Source: CBDAKK01 sp965216965 (lineage in GTDB: Bacteria; Spirochaetota; Spirochaetia; WTKD01; G963693115). From it: DNA of 64,000 bases. Made by a program: the position numbers and the translations under genes. The notes beneath the pieces were generated by a model that was not told where the DNA came from, did not search any database, and saw only the letters and a program-made list of their open reading frames with translations. This document shows positions 8,544 to 18,185 of this stretch, piece after piece (position 1 is the stretch's first letter; each line of letters opens with the position of its first letter). The DNA lies in NCBI GenBank assembly GCA_965216965.1, contig CBDCGX010000050.1:62001-126000 (forward strand), written 5' to 3'.

Positions 8544-11500
8544 TGCTGCCTCTTAAATTCATCGCACTTTCTTTTAACATTTTTTGCTTTCTTTCAATAA
8601 GGTGTTTGAAAATATCGTATTCCGTATAATGTGCATTTACGCATACGCACTCTCCATTGCGGAGGTAGCATAATACTGTCTCTATGGATTCTACTGGCAA
8701 AGAAAAATATGTGCTTACAGCATATCTATATGCATCAAGTTGCAGCGTGTGATGTTGTGGATGTTTATATCTATCTGTTTTATAATCGACAATGGTACAT
8801 ATTCCTTTTTCTTGTTTTTCACTCTTACTAAGAAGACAGGGGTTCTTTGAAAAGAATATTACATCTATTGTGCAATTCATGTACACATCAAAATCCTTAC
8901 TATATAGTAAAAATTTCTGCTCTGCAATAACATGAGACGTGCTATTATTACTCCTCGTATTCCATATAGAAGTTTGTAAAAAATTCCCTACACAACGATC
9001 TACAGAAGAAGCAAGTATGTCTTTTTCAGAAGAAGTAATATCCAATAATTGTATTCCGGAAGTTATATCATGCTGTTCATATTCTGGATTTATATTTTCA
9101 CAATGACATTTAAGCAAAGAATGGCACTGTGTTCCGAAAAAGGCATACAGCCGTTTCTCAACGAGAAGGTTCTCACAAGGAAGGCTGGGAAGTAGACTTG
9201 CTTTCTCTATTGGCACTTTATAAAAAGAAACATCTTCTCCAGCCGAAGCATTTACTTCTATAATTCTTTGTTGTAAAGAACGTTCTTTTTGATTTTCATA
9301 ATTACCTGCAAGTTCCTCTACAATATCTACAAACAACTCTTCAGAAATAGTATTGCTTTGTACTTCTTTTTCGTAGTATATCCCTATTCTATTTTCTATA
9401 TCTTCTGAACGTATTTCCTTCTCATCAAACACATATTGTTCACTCTTCAACACTTCCAAACTAATTTCGCACCATTCAATAAATGTTTTTAAAGAAAGTT
9501 TATCGGGTGCTTCCAATATTTTCTTATATTTTTTTTCTTGTATTGTGCCTATGAGGTATAATCTTTTTTTCACACGAGTTACTCCCACATAGAATATACG
9601 AAGAAGTTCTTCCATATCTTTTGAGCTATTTTGTGTAAGAATCCTCTGAATGCCATTTTTCCCTGCAGTTCCCAATGCATAATGTTCATCTTTAGGCGAT
9701 TTAAAATTAATATAATGTATACCATCTATATAAGCATGTTTTGTCGAGTAATGCCCTTTCATTTCGGCTCCTAAATGGGCAAGAACAACAACGGGAAATT
9801 CTAATCCTTTTGCCTTATGTATAGTCATAATATGCACTCCCTTTTTTGTTGTTTCTAAGAGCACCTCAGACATTTTGAGTTCTTCGGACACCGTACCATT
9901 CTTCACTATGTGTTCAAGTTCTTTCCAAAGTGCAATGCCTCCCCTTTTTTCTGCCCATGCTACAATATTCTTAAGCATACTATACTGAGATAAAAAGGGG
10001 TGGTACTTTATATTTCTTAATAGTACATAGCGATACCCGCAAGACAGCCAAAAATGATCTAAAAGATGGGTTAAAGATTCTTCTATAAGAATTTGTTTAG
10101 CCTCATTATATTTTTCCTTCATGCGTGAAAGTCGTCCTACACAATGGGCATAGTGCTTATTCCCTTTAATGGAAAGCGGTACATTAAAAATAGTAGTAGC
10201 ATTACATTTTTGCAAGTCATCCATTATATGGATCAACGTATCATCAGAAATATTCGCTATTGGTCCCCTTAAAAACGATATATACGCAACGGTATCCTCT
10301 GGAATAAGCAAAAGTGTAAGCCATACATAAAAATCATATGCAAGTTCCTTAAGAGATCCTATGTTTTCTTCTACCATATGAGGGATGTCTTTTATAAGAA
10401 ATACACTCTGTAAATATGAAGACAACTTTTTTGTATATGTAAGCACAGCTATATCAGAATAAGCATATCCTTCTTTTCGTATCTCTTCTATACATTCAGA
10501 GATATAAAATGCTTCTATTTCTTCTTTTGATTTTTTTGTTCCTTGTACATTCTCATTTTCGTTACACATAATAATTTTTCTATATGAGACATCTGTCTGC
10601 GTAGGTGCAGAAAAAGAATTACAAGATACTTTTTGAGGAAAATATGTAACAGATGCACTTGCATTTATTATCTCATGCCTAAAAAGAAATGAAAACCACG
10701 TATTAAAGAAATGTATGAGTTTTTCTGTGCTTCTATAATTATAAGAAAGTTCACATGTATCAAACAATGTACTTTTGATGAGTTCCAAAAACCCTTGTAT
10801 ATCAGCTCCTCTAAATCTATAGATAGATTGCCTCGGATCCCCCACAAAAAAGAAATGTGTTGCTTTTTTACTTTCTTCAAAGTACTTTAATAATGTATTA
10901 AACATTCTGTTTTGCTCTACAGAGTTATCCTGTACTTCGTCTACAATAATATGAGTAAAAGAACGTAAAATCCACTGTAATATTTCTTTGGAATGATCTA
11001 CGAGATATTCTGCATATTTTGCAATGCTTTGATATGTAAAAATCTTCTTCTGTTTCTTATATGCAAACCATTGTTGAGCCATGTTTTCTGTAAAAGCATA
11101 ACAATCTTGAATCCAATCTCTATTTTTAAGTGTACACATTATTGCTTTGCAATTCTCTTGAGAATCTCTTATAGCAATTACCAAATCTTTTATAACACAC
11201 ACAACATCGGGAACACTCGCTAGCGACCGTGATACCCCAATAAGTGTAAACGAGGCTGTGAGATAAGGACTATCTTCTTTCTTTATTTCAAGATCATCAA
11301 TATCTGACTCTAATATTTGTATAGCAGTAGCTATGAGCTTAGAAACGCTTTTAGACGAAGAACCTTTATTACTATTAAACATGTCTTTTATTTTCTGAGC
11401 ATTCTGTCTTATATTTTGAATTTCTAATACAAATGTTTCTTGCATTTTTTGTAACATTTCTTCAGCACGCTTCTTTAAAGAATTATGGGATACTATTTCT

Positions 11501-12033
11501 ACAGTATTAAGAAAAGGAATAAACAAGCTTTCTAAAAGCTCCTCTAAAGGATACAGTTTATAAAGCGTATGAAGTACAGAATTGTTTCTTTGTAAGATAA
11601 AATAATCTACTATAAAATTTCTTATTATTTTATGAACATCTGTAGAAATACGTATATCTGTGAAACCAATTTGCATAGATCCTAAAACAACTATTCTATT
11701 CCAAAATGAATCTATTGTAGATATATTGGAATCCTCAAAGTTCTCTACTTGTTTTCTGATAAACTCTATATCATTGGTATCTAACGAAAACTCTAGAAAT
11801 TGTTGCGATTTAATACATTCTAAAAGAAGCTTATAAATACGCTCATACATTTCTGAAGTTGCCTTGCGAGTAAATGTAAGCACCAAAATATTTCTCAACG
11901 GCACTTTTTTACGAATAAGCAAATAAAGAACATGTGTTGCCAAAACAGTTGTCTTTCCACTCCCTGCTCCCGCAATTATAAGGCTATTGTTTTCGGAACA
12001 TACCGCTTTTTTTTGTTCCTCGTTTAATTGCAC
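8524..12033 (-). CDS. addA: AddA-type helicase-nuclease subunit (UvrD/RecB superfamily)
   Basis: 1169 residues. Superfamily-1 helicase motifs appear in order: LIIAGAGSGKTTV (Walker A, near residue 20), NILVLTFTRKA, IIVDEVQDNS (Walker B), FFVGDPRQSIYRFRGAD, LSYNYRST, VHIMTIHKAKGLEFPVV and FYVGVTRVKKRLYL. The C-terminus carries a RecB-family nuclease: IDVIFF, then IVDYKTD and LQLDAYRYA. This matches AddA, which with AddB unwinds and trims double-strand DNA ends for RecA loading and recombination repair. It begins 9 bases after the stop of the AddB-like gene, so the two are cotranscribed. Length and order match the AddAB type better than RecBCD. The middle domain is divergent, as is usual in this family. 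Confidence 0.9.
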   Translation of the reverse strand: MQLNEEQKKAVCSENNSLIIAGAGSGKTTVLATHVLYLLIRKKVPLRNILVLTFTRKATSEMYERIYKLLLECIKSQQFLEFSLDTNDIEFIRKQVENFEDSNISTIDSFWNRIVVLGSMQIGFTDIRISTDVHKIIRNFIVDYFILQRNNSVLHTLYKLYPLEELLESLFIPFLNTVEIVSHNSLKKRAEEMLQKMQETFVLEIQNIRQNAQKIKDMFNSNKGSSSKSVSKLIATAIQILESDIDDLEIKKEDSPYLTASFTLIGVSRSLASVPDVVCVIKDLVIAIRDSQENCKAIMCTLKNRDWIQDCYAFTENMAQQWFAYKKQKKIFTYQSIAKYAEYLVDHSKEILQWILRSFTHIIVDEVQDNSVEQNRMFNTLLKYFEESKKATHFFFVGDPRQSIYRFRGADIQGFLELIKSTLFDTCELSYNYRSTEKLIHFFNTWFSFLFRHEIINASASVTYFPQKVSCNSFSAPTQTDVSYRKIIMCNENENVQGTKKSKEEIEAFYISECIEEIRKEGYAYSDIAVLTYTKKLSSYLQSVFLIKDIPHMVEENIGSLKELAYDFYVWLTLLLIPEDTVAYISFLRGPIANISDDTLIHIMDDLQKCNATTIFNVPLSIKGNKHYAHCVGRLSRMKEKYNEAKQILIEESLTHLLDHFWLSCGYRYVLLRNIKYHPFLSQYSMLKNIVAWAEKRGGIALWKELEHIVKNGTVSEELKMSEVLLETTKKGVHIMTIHKAKGLEFPVVVLAHLGAEMKGHYSTKHAYIDGIHYINFKSPKDEHYALGTAGKNGIQRILTQNSSKDMEELLRIFYVGVTRVKKRLYLIGTIQEKKYKKILEAPDKLSLKTFIEWCEISLEVLKSEQYVFDEKEIRSEDIENRIGIYYEKEVQSNTISEELFVDIVEELAGNYENQKERSLQQRIIEVNASAGEDVSFYKVPIEKASLLPSLPCENLLVEKRLYAFFGTQCHSLLKCHCENINPEYEQHDITSGIQLLDITSSEKDILASSVDRCVGNFLQTSIWNTRSNNSTSHVIAEQKFLLYSKDFDVYMNCTIDVIFFSKNPCLLSKSEKQEKGICTIVDYKTDRYKHPQHHTLQLDAYRYAVSTYFSLPVESIETVLCYLRNGECVCVNAHYTEYDIFKHLIERKQKMLKESAMNLRGSTIELYI

Positions 12034-12042
12034 CTTTCTACC

Positions 12043-14964
12043 CTACCTACCACGTGTGTGTCTATGAATCTTATTAGGATATATATAAAAAGAATCTCTA
12101 AATATATCTAAAATACTCTGCGAAATATACACTCCCTCTGCAATCTGTGCCTCTTCACTATAAAGATTTTCAATTGCTTTATTATGTTTAAAATTTCCCT
12201 CTATAATATTTGCAAGTCCATCTAAAAATAATGTCTTGTAATTTTGAATTATAGAAATATCTTTTTCACAAGGAATGTATTGTTGTAATTCTTTATCATC
12301 TCTTATGTTTTTACTATTTTCTTTAAGAAAAAACAAACTTATACTTTTCTCACTATCAAAAACATTACTCTCTTTTGCCATACTTTTTCTTATAAGCATA
12401 TGATACATCCATAGTTGTGAAAAATGCCTTAGATTCTGTTTTTTATTAGCAGAAAGCTTATAGTCTACAATGTAGATATGCTGTGTTTGTTTATGTATTA
12501 GCACAAGGTCTGGTATGCCAGTAATAGCACACTCTATTTCTACTCCAAATAAATTGCAAATAGTGTTCTTTTGTTTTTCTTCAATATTTTTAACATCAAA
12601 ATCCCCACTAAGAAAAAACTTTCTAATCTCACGTACAATGCTATGAATAGACGTGCTTTGCATGTATTGTTTTAGCATTTTAATAAAAAGAAAATGGGGT
12701 CTATATTTTCTTATATATTGTTGTATTCTTTCTTTATAAAAACCCTCATTGGGTGCTGTATACATTCCATATCTAAGCATATTATGCATAATGCTTCCCA
12801 ACATTTGTCGTCCAACTCCTAATTCGCTATGAAGGGTGTTAAATAAAGGCACTATACCAAACACCTTCTCAACCATGAAAAACATGGGGTATGTCATTAC
12901 ATACGCTACATCTCCTGCAGAAATAGAATATGTAGCAAGTCTTTTTTTTATAATATCTGCAGAATCTTTATTAAGTGAAGCACCATACATGGTCCTATGA
13001 CTCTTTCTCTTTGTATATTGCTGTGCACGCATTCCGCTGACTTGATCTTTTATAAGCATAAAATGAGGATGAATACTGTCGCTGTGCTGAGTTCCTTTTT
13101 TCTGAAATATTTGTTTTTTAATACAATCTTCCCAGTACTTTTTTTCTTTAAAGAACTCATTGTACTCCTTATCATCCTCTACATGGTTTACATCCTTTTC
13201 AAAAAACAAAGGGAATTCTCTTTTCCCATTAAAACTACTAGAACTTGTACTGCAATATACATGTAAAGCACTTTTTTTTATATGCTCTCTACAGTAATGC
13301 ATTGTTTCTTTACGCATAGCTACAACTTCATTATCTTGTAAAGCACTATCTCTATATTCGTTTACAATAACAGTATGAGAAGACGTCTGTGTAAGAGCTT
13401 TTTGTGAAAGTGTTGCAAAAAAATGATGCTTAAAATAGGTGCCTGTTGACTGCGGAAATATAAACACTTTCACATCTTTTGTTTTACTTTGCACCATTGT
13501 TTTCCACTTTTTTGCAATATGACAAATAAGATTCCAAGGAGATTTCAAAGCCATTGGCACTCCTTCTATCCCCGACACCCTCTTTCTATAGTTGTCGTAT
13601 ATTACAATTCTATTTATAACATTTTGGATTTGGGCAATTATGCTTTTTGAAGAGTCTTCTAGTTTTTCATTATCTAAATATTGTTTTCCAAAAATAATAA
13701 TGTTCTCTCTCAGTTCCTCTGTTGTTTGTGCTTGGACAATTTTTTTAAGATTCTTATAAAGACCCATAAAATATTCAAATACTCTTTCATCTGCATCTTT
13801 TTCCAGCATCATCTTCCATCTACTCAAGCAAGCATCATCTATACAATTATATTTCATTCCAACATCAACTATGCATATATGTACATCTCTATTTTTCCAC
13901 TGTAATGAAGAATGAAAGAAAAACATACAAAGAACTTCTGGATGCATATTCGTCTCAACACACTCTGAAATCATCTGCAATACATTCATTATTTCTTCCC
14001 CTTCGCTTTCTTGTATAGAAAAAGGAATATTATATTGAGATGCTAACGAACAAAGCCAGCTCATAACATATACATTATTCTCACAAAGAGTAAGTGCAAT
14101 AGATGAAGGGGAAACCTTTTTATCATGCAATAATAGTGATATGTGAGAGGCAATGGCATGTAGTTCGGAAACAGTATTGGGAAATATTTTCTCCTCATAT
14201 GTTTTAAGATATTGAAATGTTTCTTTACTCTTTTTTATATTGATAGAATCGACATACGATGACAGAATGTTTTTCTTAATACAATGTGCGTACCACAGCC
14301 TTTGAGATGGAGAAAACAAAGGTTCTAATACACAACATGTAAGAATAGGTTTTTCATTTAAAAAAAAGTCTTTCTTACAACTATTTGCAAATAGAGTTTC
14401 AAGAATATGAGTTCCCTCATATAATATAAATGAAAGGACATGGACATCTATGCTTTTGTATCGTAAAAGAAATTCTGAGTATTTTCTCAAAAGTTCAAAA
14501 ACACTATGATACAAAGCATCATTTTCCCTCTTATATTTATAAAAAAGCGGGTAATGTGAAAATATATTTGAGAGTTTTTCCACATATTCAATCGCAAACA
14601 TGTCTTTTGAAGAATTACTTCCAATTATCATATCGTTAAATATAGCTTTTTCTCTTACATTTTCTACGACTTCTACATGTTTTTTTATTTCATCGTTGCA
14701 CAAAAATGATAAAAGCATACTTGTATGTTCTTCAAACGTAAGATATCTAAGAGGAATATTTATATGTCTTGATATCTTCTCGCACAACGTTTGTTGTAAT
14801 TCATACAAAGTAATATACGCATCTATTCTCACACATTCACATTCGCGGGCAAGATGATATGTCCAAAATTGCCTTGTGTCTTTTGAAGGGAATAGCACAT
14901 ACCCATCATTTCTATGAGAAGTATTAAAATCTCGCAGTAATGTATTTGTATAATTCATATACAT
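12043..14964 (-). CDS. addB: AddB-like subunit with PD-(D/E)XK nuclease
   Basis: 973 residues and poorly conserved through most of its length, but the C-terminal third holds a RecB-type nuclease: GIPDLVLI, IYIVDYKLSAN (the D..DYK core) and HFSQLWMYHMLI. The N-terminal part has helicase-like segments without an intact Walker A motif, as expected for AddB, in which the helicase is degenerate. It is the first gene of the addB-addA operon. It diverges from the inositol-monophosphatase gene with only 16 bases between the start codons, so its promoter must overlap that gene or its promoter. The ATG codon could be at 14964 or at the second Met. Confidence 0.8.
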   Translation of the reverse strand: MYMNYTNTLLRDFNTSHRNDGYVLFPSKDTRQFWTYHLARECECVRIDAYITLYELQQTLCEKISRHINIPLRYLTFEEHTSMLLSFLCNDEIKKHVEVVENVREKAIFNDMIIGSNSSKDMFAIEYVEKLSNIFSHYPLFYKYKRENDALYHSVFELLRKYSEFLLRYKSIDVHVLSFILYEGTHILETLFANSCKKDFFLNEKPILTCCVLEPLFSPSQRLWYAHCIKKNILSSYVDSINIKKSKETFQYLKTYEEKIFPNTVSELHAIASHISLLLHDKKVSPSSIALTLCENNVYVMSWLCSLASQYNIPFSIQESEGEEIMNVLQMISECVETNMHPEVLCMFFFHSSLQWKNRDVHICIVDVGMKYNCIDDACLSRWKMMLEKDADERVFEYFMGLYKNLKKIVQAQTTEELRENIIIFGKQYLDNEKLEDSSKSIIAQIQNVINRIVIYDNYRKRVSGIEGVPMALKSPWNLICHIAKKWKTMVQSKTKDVKVFIFPQSTGTYFKHHFFATLSQKALTQTSSHTVIVNEYRDSALQDNEVVAMRKETMHYCREHIKKSALHVYCSTSSSSFNGKREFPLFFEKDVNHVEDDKEYNEFFKEKKYWEDCIKKQIFQKKGTQHSDSIHPHFMLIKDQVSGMRAQQYTKRKSHRTMYGASLNKDSADIIKKRLATYSISAGDVAYVMTYPMFFMVEKVFGIVPLFNTLHSELGVGRQMLGSIMHNMLRYGMYTAPNEGFYKERIQQYIRKYRPHFLFIKMLKQYMQSTSIHSIVREIRKFFLSGDFDVKNIEEKQKNTICNLFGVEIECAITGIPDLVLIHKQTQHIYIVDYKLSANKKQNLRHFSQLWMYHMLIRKSMAKESNVFDSEKSISLFFLKENSKNIRDDKELQQYIPCEKDISIIQNYKTLFLDGLANIIEGNFKHNKAIENLYSEEAQIAEGVYISQSILDIFRDSFYIYPNKIHRHTRGR

Positions 14965-14974
14965 TTAATATAAT
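14946..14974 (+). promoter_or_regulatory. Promoter of the inositol-monophosphatase-like gene, leaderless
   Basis: TTGTAT (14946-14951), 17 bases, TATAAT (14969-14974), then 6 bases to the ATG at 14981. The predicted transcription start is the A of the ATG. The -35 box lies inside the first codons of the divergent addB gene. Confidence 0.65.
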
Positions 14975-14980
14975 AACACT

Positions 14981-15838
14981 ATGCATGGTTCTTGGAATAA
15001 AAATAAAATCCTATCGCTTCTCATAAAAGCATCAAAAAAAGCCCTTTCTTTACAAAAATCGCTTAAAGTAAAAGAAAAGATTACTAAAGGAAACGTTGAT
15101 CTATGTACAAACAGTGATATCATCATAGAAGATTTTTTTATAAAAGCACTTCACAACCCCTCAAAAAATGTATACGTATTGGGTGAAGAAACAATCGGGA
15201 ACTATAGAAACACAGATGAAATTCGCAAGGCATTTAATACTAAGGCATATGTAATAGACCCTATAGATGGGACGCTCAATTACCTCAATCGCCTTCCTAA
15301 TTGGGCAATAAGTATAGGGTATGTACAAAACAATACAATATGCGAGGGTGCAATTGCACTTCCGGAACTTCGTGAAATATTTATAAGTAACAAAAATATT
15401 GTATACTATAAAAAATTCAACACAGATTTTAATCTTGTAAAAGAAAACGTTCGCATACAAACACCGCTTTCAATAGTAAAGCATCATAATTATGGTAAAT
15501 ATACTTTATTTGCTGCATCATATGCAAGCCAGGGAAGGATAGCTCGTACGGATAGATCTTTTCACCTAAATAGGTCCTGTGTCTATTCAATAGCAAAAAC
15601 ACTTACCTCGGGATATTTTGGCTATGTAGGGCAAGCAAATATATGGGACTTTGCAGGCTGTATAGGGCTCTTTAAAAACATGGGACTTTCTCCTTTTTAT
15701 TTTGACCCCAATACACGCACAGCTAAAAAACTTCCCTTTACAATTACAGAAAAATATTGGGATGGTCTTACATTTGCAAAACACCCTGTTTTATTTACAC
15801 CAACTAAAAAGCTTGCAGAAAAACTTATTCCCTCATAA
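14981..15838 (+). CDS. Inositol-monophosphatase-family phosphatase
   Basis: 285 residues. Family motifs in order: TNSDIIIEDFFIKA, VLGEETIGN (metal-binding Glu), AYVIDPIDGTLNYLNRLPNW (the D.IDGT metal site) and IWDFAGCIGLFKNMG near the C-terminus (W-D-x-A-G). These Mg-dependent cytoplasmic enzymes remove phosphate from inositol phosphates, CysQ substrates or related sugars; the exact substrate cannot be told from sequence. There is no Shine-Dalgarno sequence; the promoter predicts a leaderless transcript. It is convergent with the NadR-like gene, only 5 bases apart. Confidence 0.85.
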   Translation: MHGSWNKNKILSLLIKASKKALSLQKSLKVKEKITKGNVDLCTNSDIIIEDFFIKALHNPSKNVYVLGEETIGNYRNTDEIRKAFNTKAYVIDPIDGTLNYLNRLPNWAISIGYVQNNTICEGAIALPELREIFISNKNIVYYKKFNTDFNLVKENVRIQTPLSIVKHHNYGKYTLFAASYASQGRIARTDRSFHLNRSCVYSIAKTLTSGYFGYVGQANIWDFAGCIGLFKNMGLSPFYFDPNTRTAKKLPFTITEKYWDGLTFAKHPVLFTPTKKLAEKLIPS

Positions 15839-15843
15839 AGATG

Positions 15844-16662
15844 CTATATAACACATAATAGCATTTCACGTATCTTCTTATATGCTCTTCGTAAAGACGT
15901 TTCAGAATCAAGCATTAAAACACTTTGACATTTCTTATACTCAGGTATGTGTTGGTAGTTTCCATGCGGAAGAAGAACGCAAATTACTGGACTATTACTA
16001 TACAAACATAATGATCGTAGCTCTGCAAGAGAAGCTTTTTCTATAACAGGTTGAGTTAGAGAATTATTTTTGCATCTTTTTATATAAGGAATATATACAC
16101 TCGCCTTTGTTCGTTTTATAAACTTATGAATAAGCATTTTATTTCCTCCTATCCCCACAATACACATCATAGCTCTTTGTACAACGGGCGGAAGATATTT
16201 CCAATATGCCAGAGGTCTACTTCGTATAAGAGAACCAGAAATTGGTATTATATCTCTATGTACATCCACAGGAATTAAGCTCGCATTAAGATGCTTTGCG
16301 AAAAGTGCACCATACGGCTCTGAGGCAAATACAGCATCTATTTTTTTGTTGAGGATCAAAAGAATTTCTTTTGCCCATATTTTTGGAGCACGAATATTAG
16401 AAATATGTGCCGTTTGTATCTCTTTTGTTATGTGCTTTACTATTACCTTTCCAAAAGGAGCTATGGTTACAGAATAATGCTCTTTAATCCACATACATCG
16501 GACTATTCCTGATATTCTATCATCTTTCTTTGAACACATGCATACATAAAGATTCTTACACATGCTTCGTGCTGTGTCTATTAAAAAGCAATGCCCTATA
16601 TGAAAAGGAAGAAACCTTCCTATAACAAGACCATTAGTATATAAAAACTCATTCTTACTCAC
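15844..16662 (-). CDS. nadR: NadR-like nicotinamide-nucleotide adenylyltransferase with degenerate kinase half
   Basis: 272 residues, GTG start 4 bases after the preceding stop. The N-terminal half is a nucleotidyltransferase with GRFLPFHIGHCFLI (the HxGH catalytic motif) and ISGSLIRSRP, as in NadR-type NMN adenylyltransferases that make NAD. The C-terminal half, from about residue 165, corresponds in position to the ribosylnicotinamide kinase of NadR but begins with VGIGGNKMLIHKF. A proper P-loop would end GK followed by Ser or Thr, so ATP binding is doubtful. The half is also short. NAD synthesis or salvage is the likely role of the first domain; the second may be a remnant. It is the third gene of a minus-strand run after the rhomboid gene and the exported protein gene. 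Confidence 0.75.
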   Translation of the reverse strand: MSKNEFLYTNGLVIGRFLPFHIGHCFLIDTARSMCKNLYVCMCSKKDDRISGIVRCMWIKEHYSVTIAPFGKVIVKHITKEIQTAHISNIRAPKIWAKEILLILNKKIDAVFASEPYGALFAKHLNASLIPVDVHRDIIPISGSLIRSRPLAYWKYLPPVVQRAMMCIVGIGGNKMLIHKFIKRTKASVYIPYIKRCKNNSLTQPVIEKASLAELRSLCLYSNSPVICVLLPHGNYQHIPEYKKCQSVLMLDSETSLRRAYKKIREMLLCVI

Positions 16663-16666
16663 TGCG

Positions 16667-17404
16667 CTAAAAAAGCTGATAATCTTTCACGGTATTTATT
16701 TTTATATCTACCATAACTTTTGTAGTGTAGGTTGTGCCTCCACTTGATAAAACAACGGGAAGAATACTAAGTCTCACAATCCCCTTTACTTCTTTTGGTT
16801 TATTATTTACGTGGAGTCGCAAACGTGTTCTTACTGCGTCTCTGATTGCATCTTCCATAGATATTATTTTACTTTGTACCATATCGTTTTTAATAACAGC
16901 ATATCCTACTCCCATACTGGGAAGTATTTGTACTGTTTCCCACGCCTTCACATATTGTATTTGGTAATCATCTAAATTATATCTATACACACCAAAAAGT
17001 TTTCCCTCATCTGCCGAAACACTAATTAAGAATAACTTATCATCCTGATTACGTATTGTATCATTTTTTTCTAATTTCCAAACACCTTCTACCTTTCGCT
17101 TTGCATCGCTGGGTGTATATGAAAACGTATACCCATAAATCTGCCCCGAAAGCACTTCTCGAGTCCATGTATCTATCTGTCTAAAATGCTCTTTACTCAC
17201 ATAACTTTTGAGCATGTCACTATTTGTAGCACGCAACATGTCTGGATTATCAAAAGGGATGCCTCCTTGTGAAAATTCTGTCCAGCTTTCTACAATTATA
17301 ACTTTTGATTTATATGAGTCAAGTTTATACGAATAGGCTTGTGCGTTTATAAGAAAAAGAGCTCCGCCTACGCTCAATAAAAATAAAAAAAAAGTTTTAT
17401 ACAT
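16667..17404 (-). CDS. Exported protein of unknown function
   Basis: From the Met at 17404 (MYKTFFLFLLSVGGALFLIN) the protein has 245 residues with a cleavable signal peptide ending near NAQA. The frame runs 19 codons further upstream, but that part overlaps the rhomboid gene and is not signal-like. The mature protein is soluble, with beta-rich stretches (KVIIVESWTEFSQGG, QIYGYTFSYTPSDAKRKVEG, GIVRLSILPVVLSSGGTTYT) and no motif that I know. It is predicted to be periplasmic. The spacing to its neighbours (7 bases from rhomboid, 4 to NadR) indicates an operon. Confidence 0.65.
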   Translation of the reverse strand: MYKTFFLFLLSVGGALFLINAQAYSYKLDSYKSKVIIVESWTEFSQGGIPFDNPDMLRATNSDMLKSYVSKEHFRQIDTWTREVLSGQIYGYTFSYTPSDAKRKVEGVWKLEKNDTIRNQDDKLFLISVSADEGKLFGVYRYNLDDYQIQYVKAWETVQILPSMGVGYAVIKNDMVQSKIISMEDAIRDAVRTRLRLHVNNKPKEVKGIVRLSILPVVLSSGGTTYTTKVMVDIKINTVKDYQLF

Positions 17405-17411
17405 TATTCTT

Positions 17412-18059
17412 TTAATACTTCCTAAATAGTCTTGTGTAAGGATCAATTTTATGTCGTACAATCATATATATCCATGCTATGGCAATTCCACCTAAATGAG
17501 TAAGATACGCCACTCCTGATCCTGTCCTTCCACTCAGAGACACAAACTGCAATACAATATAAATTATCATTAATACTCTTGCTGTAACAGGGAATATGCC
17601 AAATATATATATTCGTGCATGTGGGTACATGCAGCTAAATACAAGCATTACTCCAAATACCGCTCCCGAAGCTCCCAATAAAAACACACCCCATGCCCCA
17701 AACATAGCATAAACAATAAGCGATACTATTCCCGAAACTATTCCAAACAAAAGATACATAAATATAAATTCATTGCTTCCCCACATTCGTTCAAGTGGTG
17801 ATCCAAAGAAATAGAGTCCTAACATATTAAAAAGTATGTGAGAAATTCCTCCATGAGCAAACATATATGTAATTATCGACCAAACGTATCCTTTCTTAAT
17901 TACAAGTTGTGCATTAAGAAAGATATATACTTGTATATATGGAAAAAATCGCTGAATAAGAAAAACAACACCAGTAATACATATGAAAATAAATATTGCA
18001 CTATGCCTGTATGTTTTATATGGTAATGGCGTTTGTATCCATCGTATCAAAGACTTCAC
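17412..18059 (-). CDS. Rhomboid-family intramembrane serine protease
   Basis: 215 residues with six hydrophobic helices. The diagnostic motifs are present: AHGGISHILFNMLGLYFFG (including the L1-loop and oxyanion region), LLGASGAVFG with the catalytic serine at about residue 131, and THLGG with the catalytic histidine at about residue 188. Rhomboids cleave substrates within the inner membrane. The substrate is unknown; the exported protein encoded immediately downstream is an obvious but unproven candidate partner. It heads the run rhomboid - exported protein - NadR. Confidence 0.9.
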   Translation of the reverse strand: MKSLIRWIQTPLPYKTYRHSAIFIFICITGVVFLIQRFFPYIQVYIFLNAQLVIKKGYVWSIITYMFAHGGISHILFNMLGLYFFGSPLERMWGSNEFIFMYLLFGIVSGIVSLIVYAMFGAWGVFLLGASGAVFGVMLVFSCMYPHARIYIFGIFPVTARVLMIIYIVLQFVSLSGRTGSGVAYLTHLGGIAIAWIYMIVRHKIDPYTRLFRKY

Positions 18060-18185
18060 ATTTCACTCCTTTATGGTTATAATAATGTGGCTTACACTAT
18101 ATATTCTGTTTTGTTATTGTAGCACATACTATGTTTTTTGTGTGTCTACTTATTTAGTATAACAATGCCATAATTTTATATTTGT

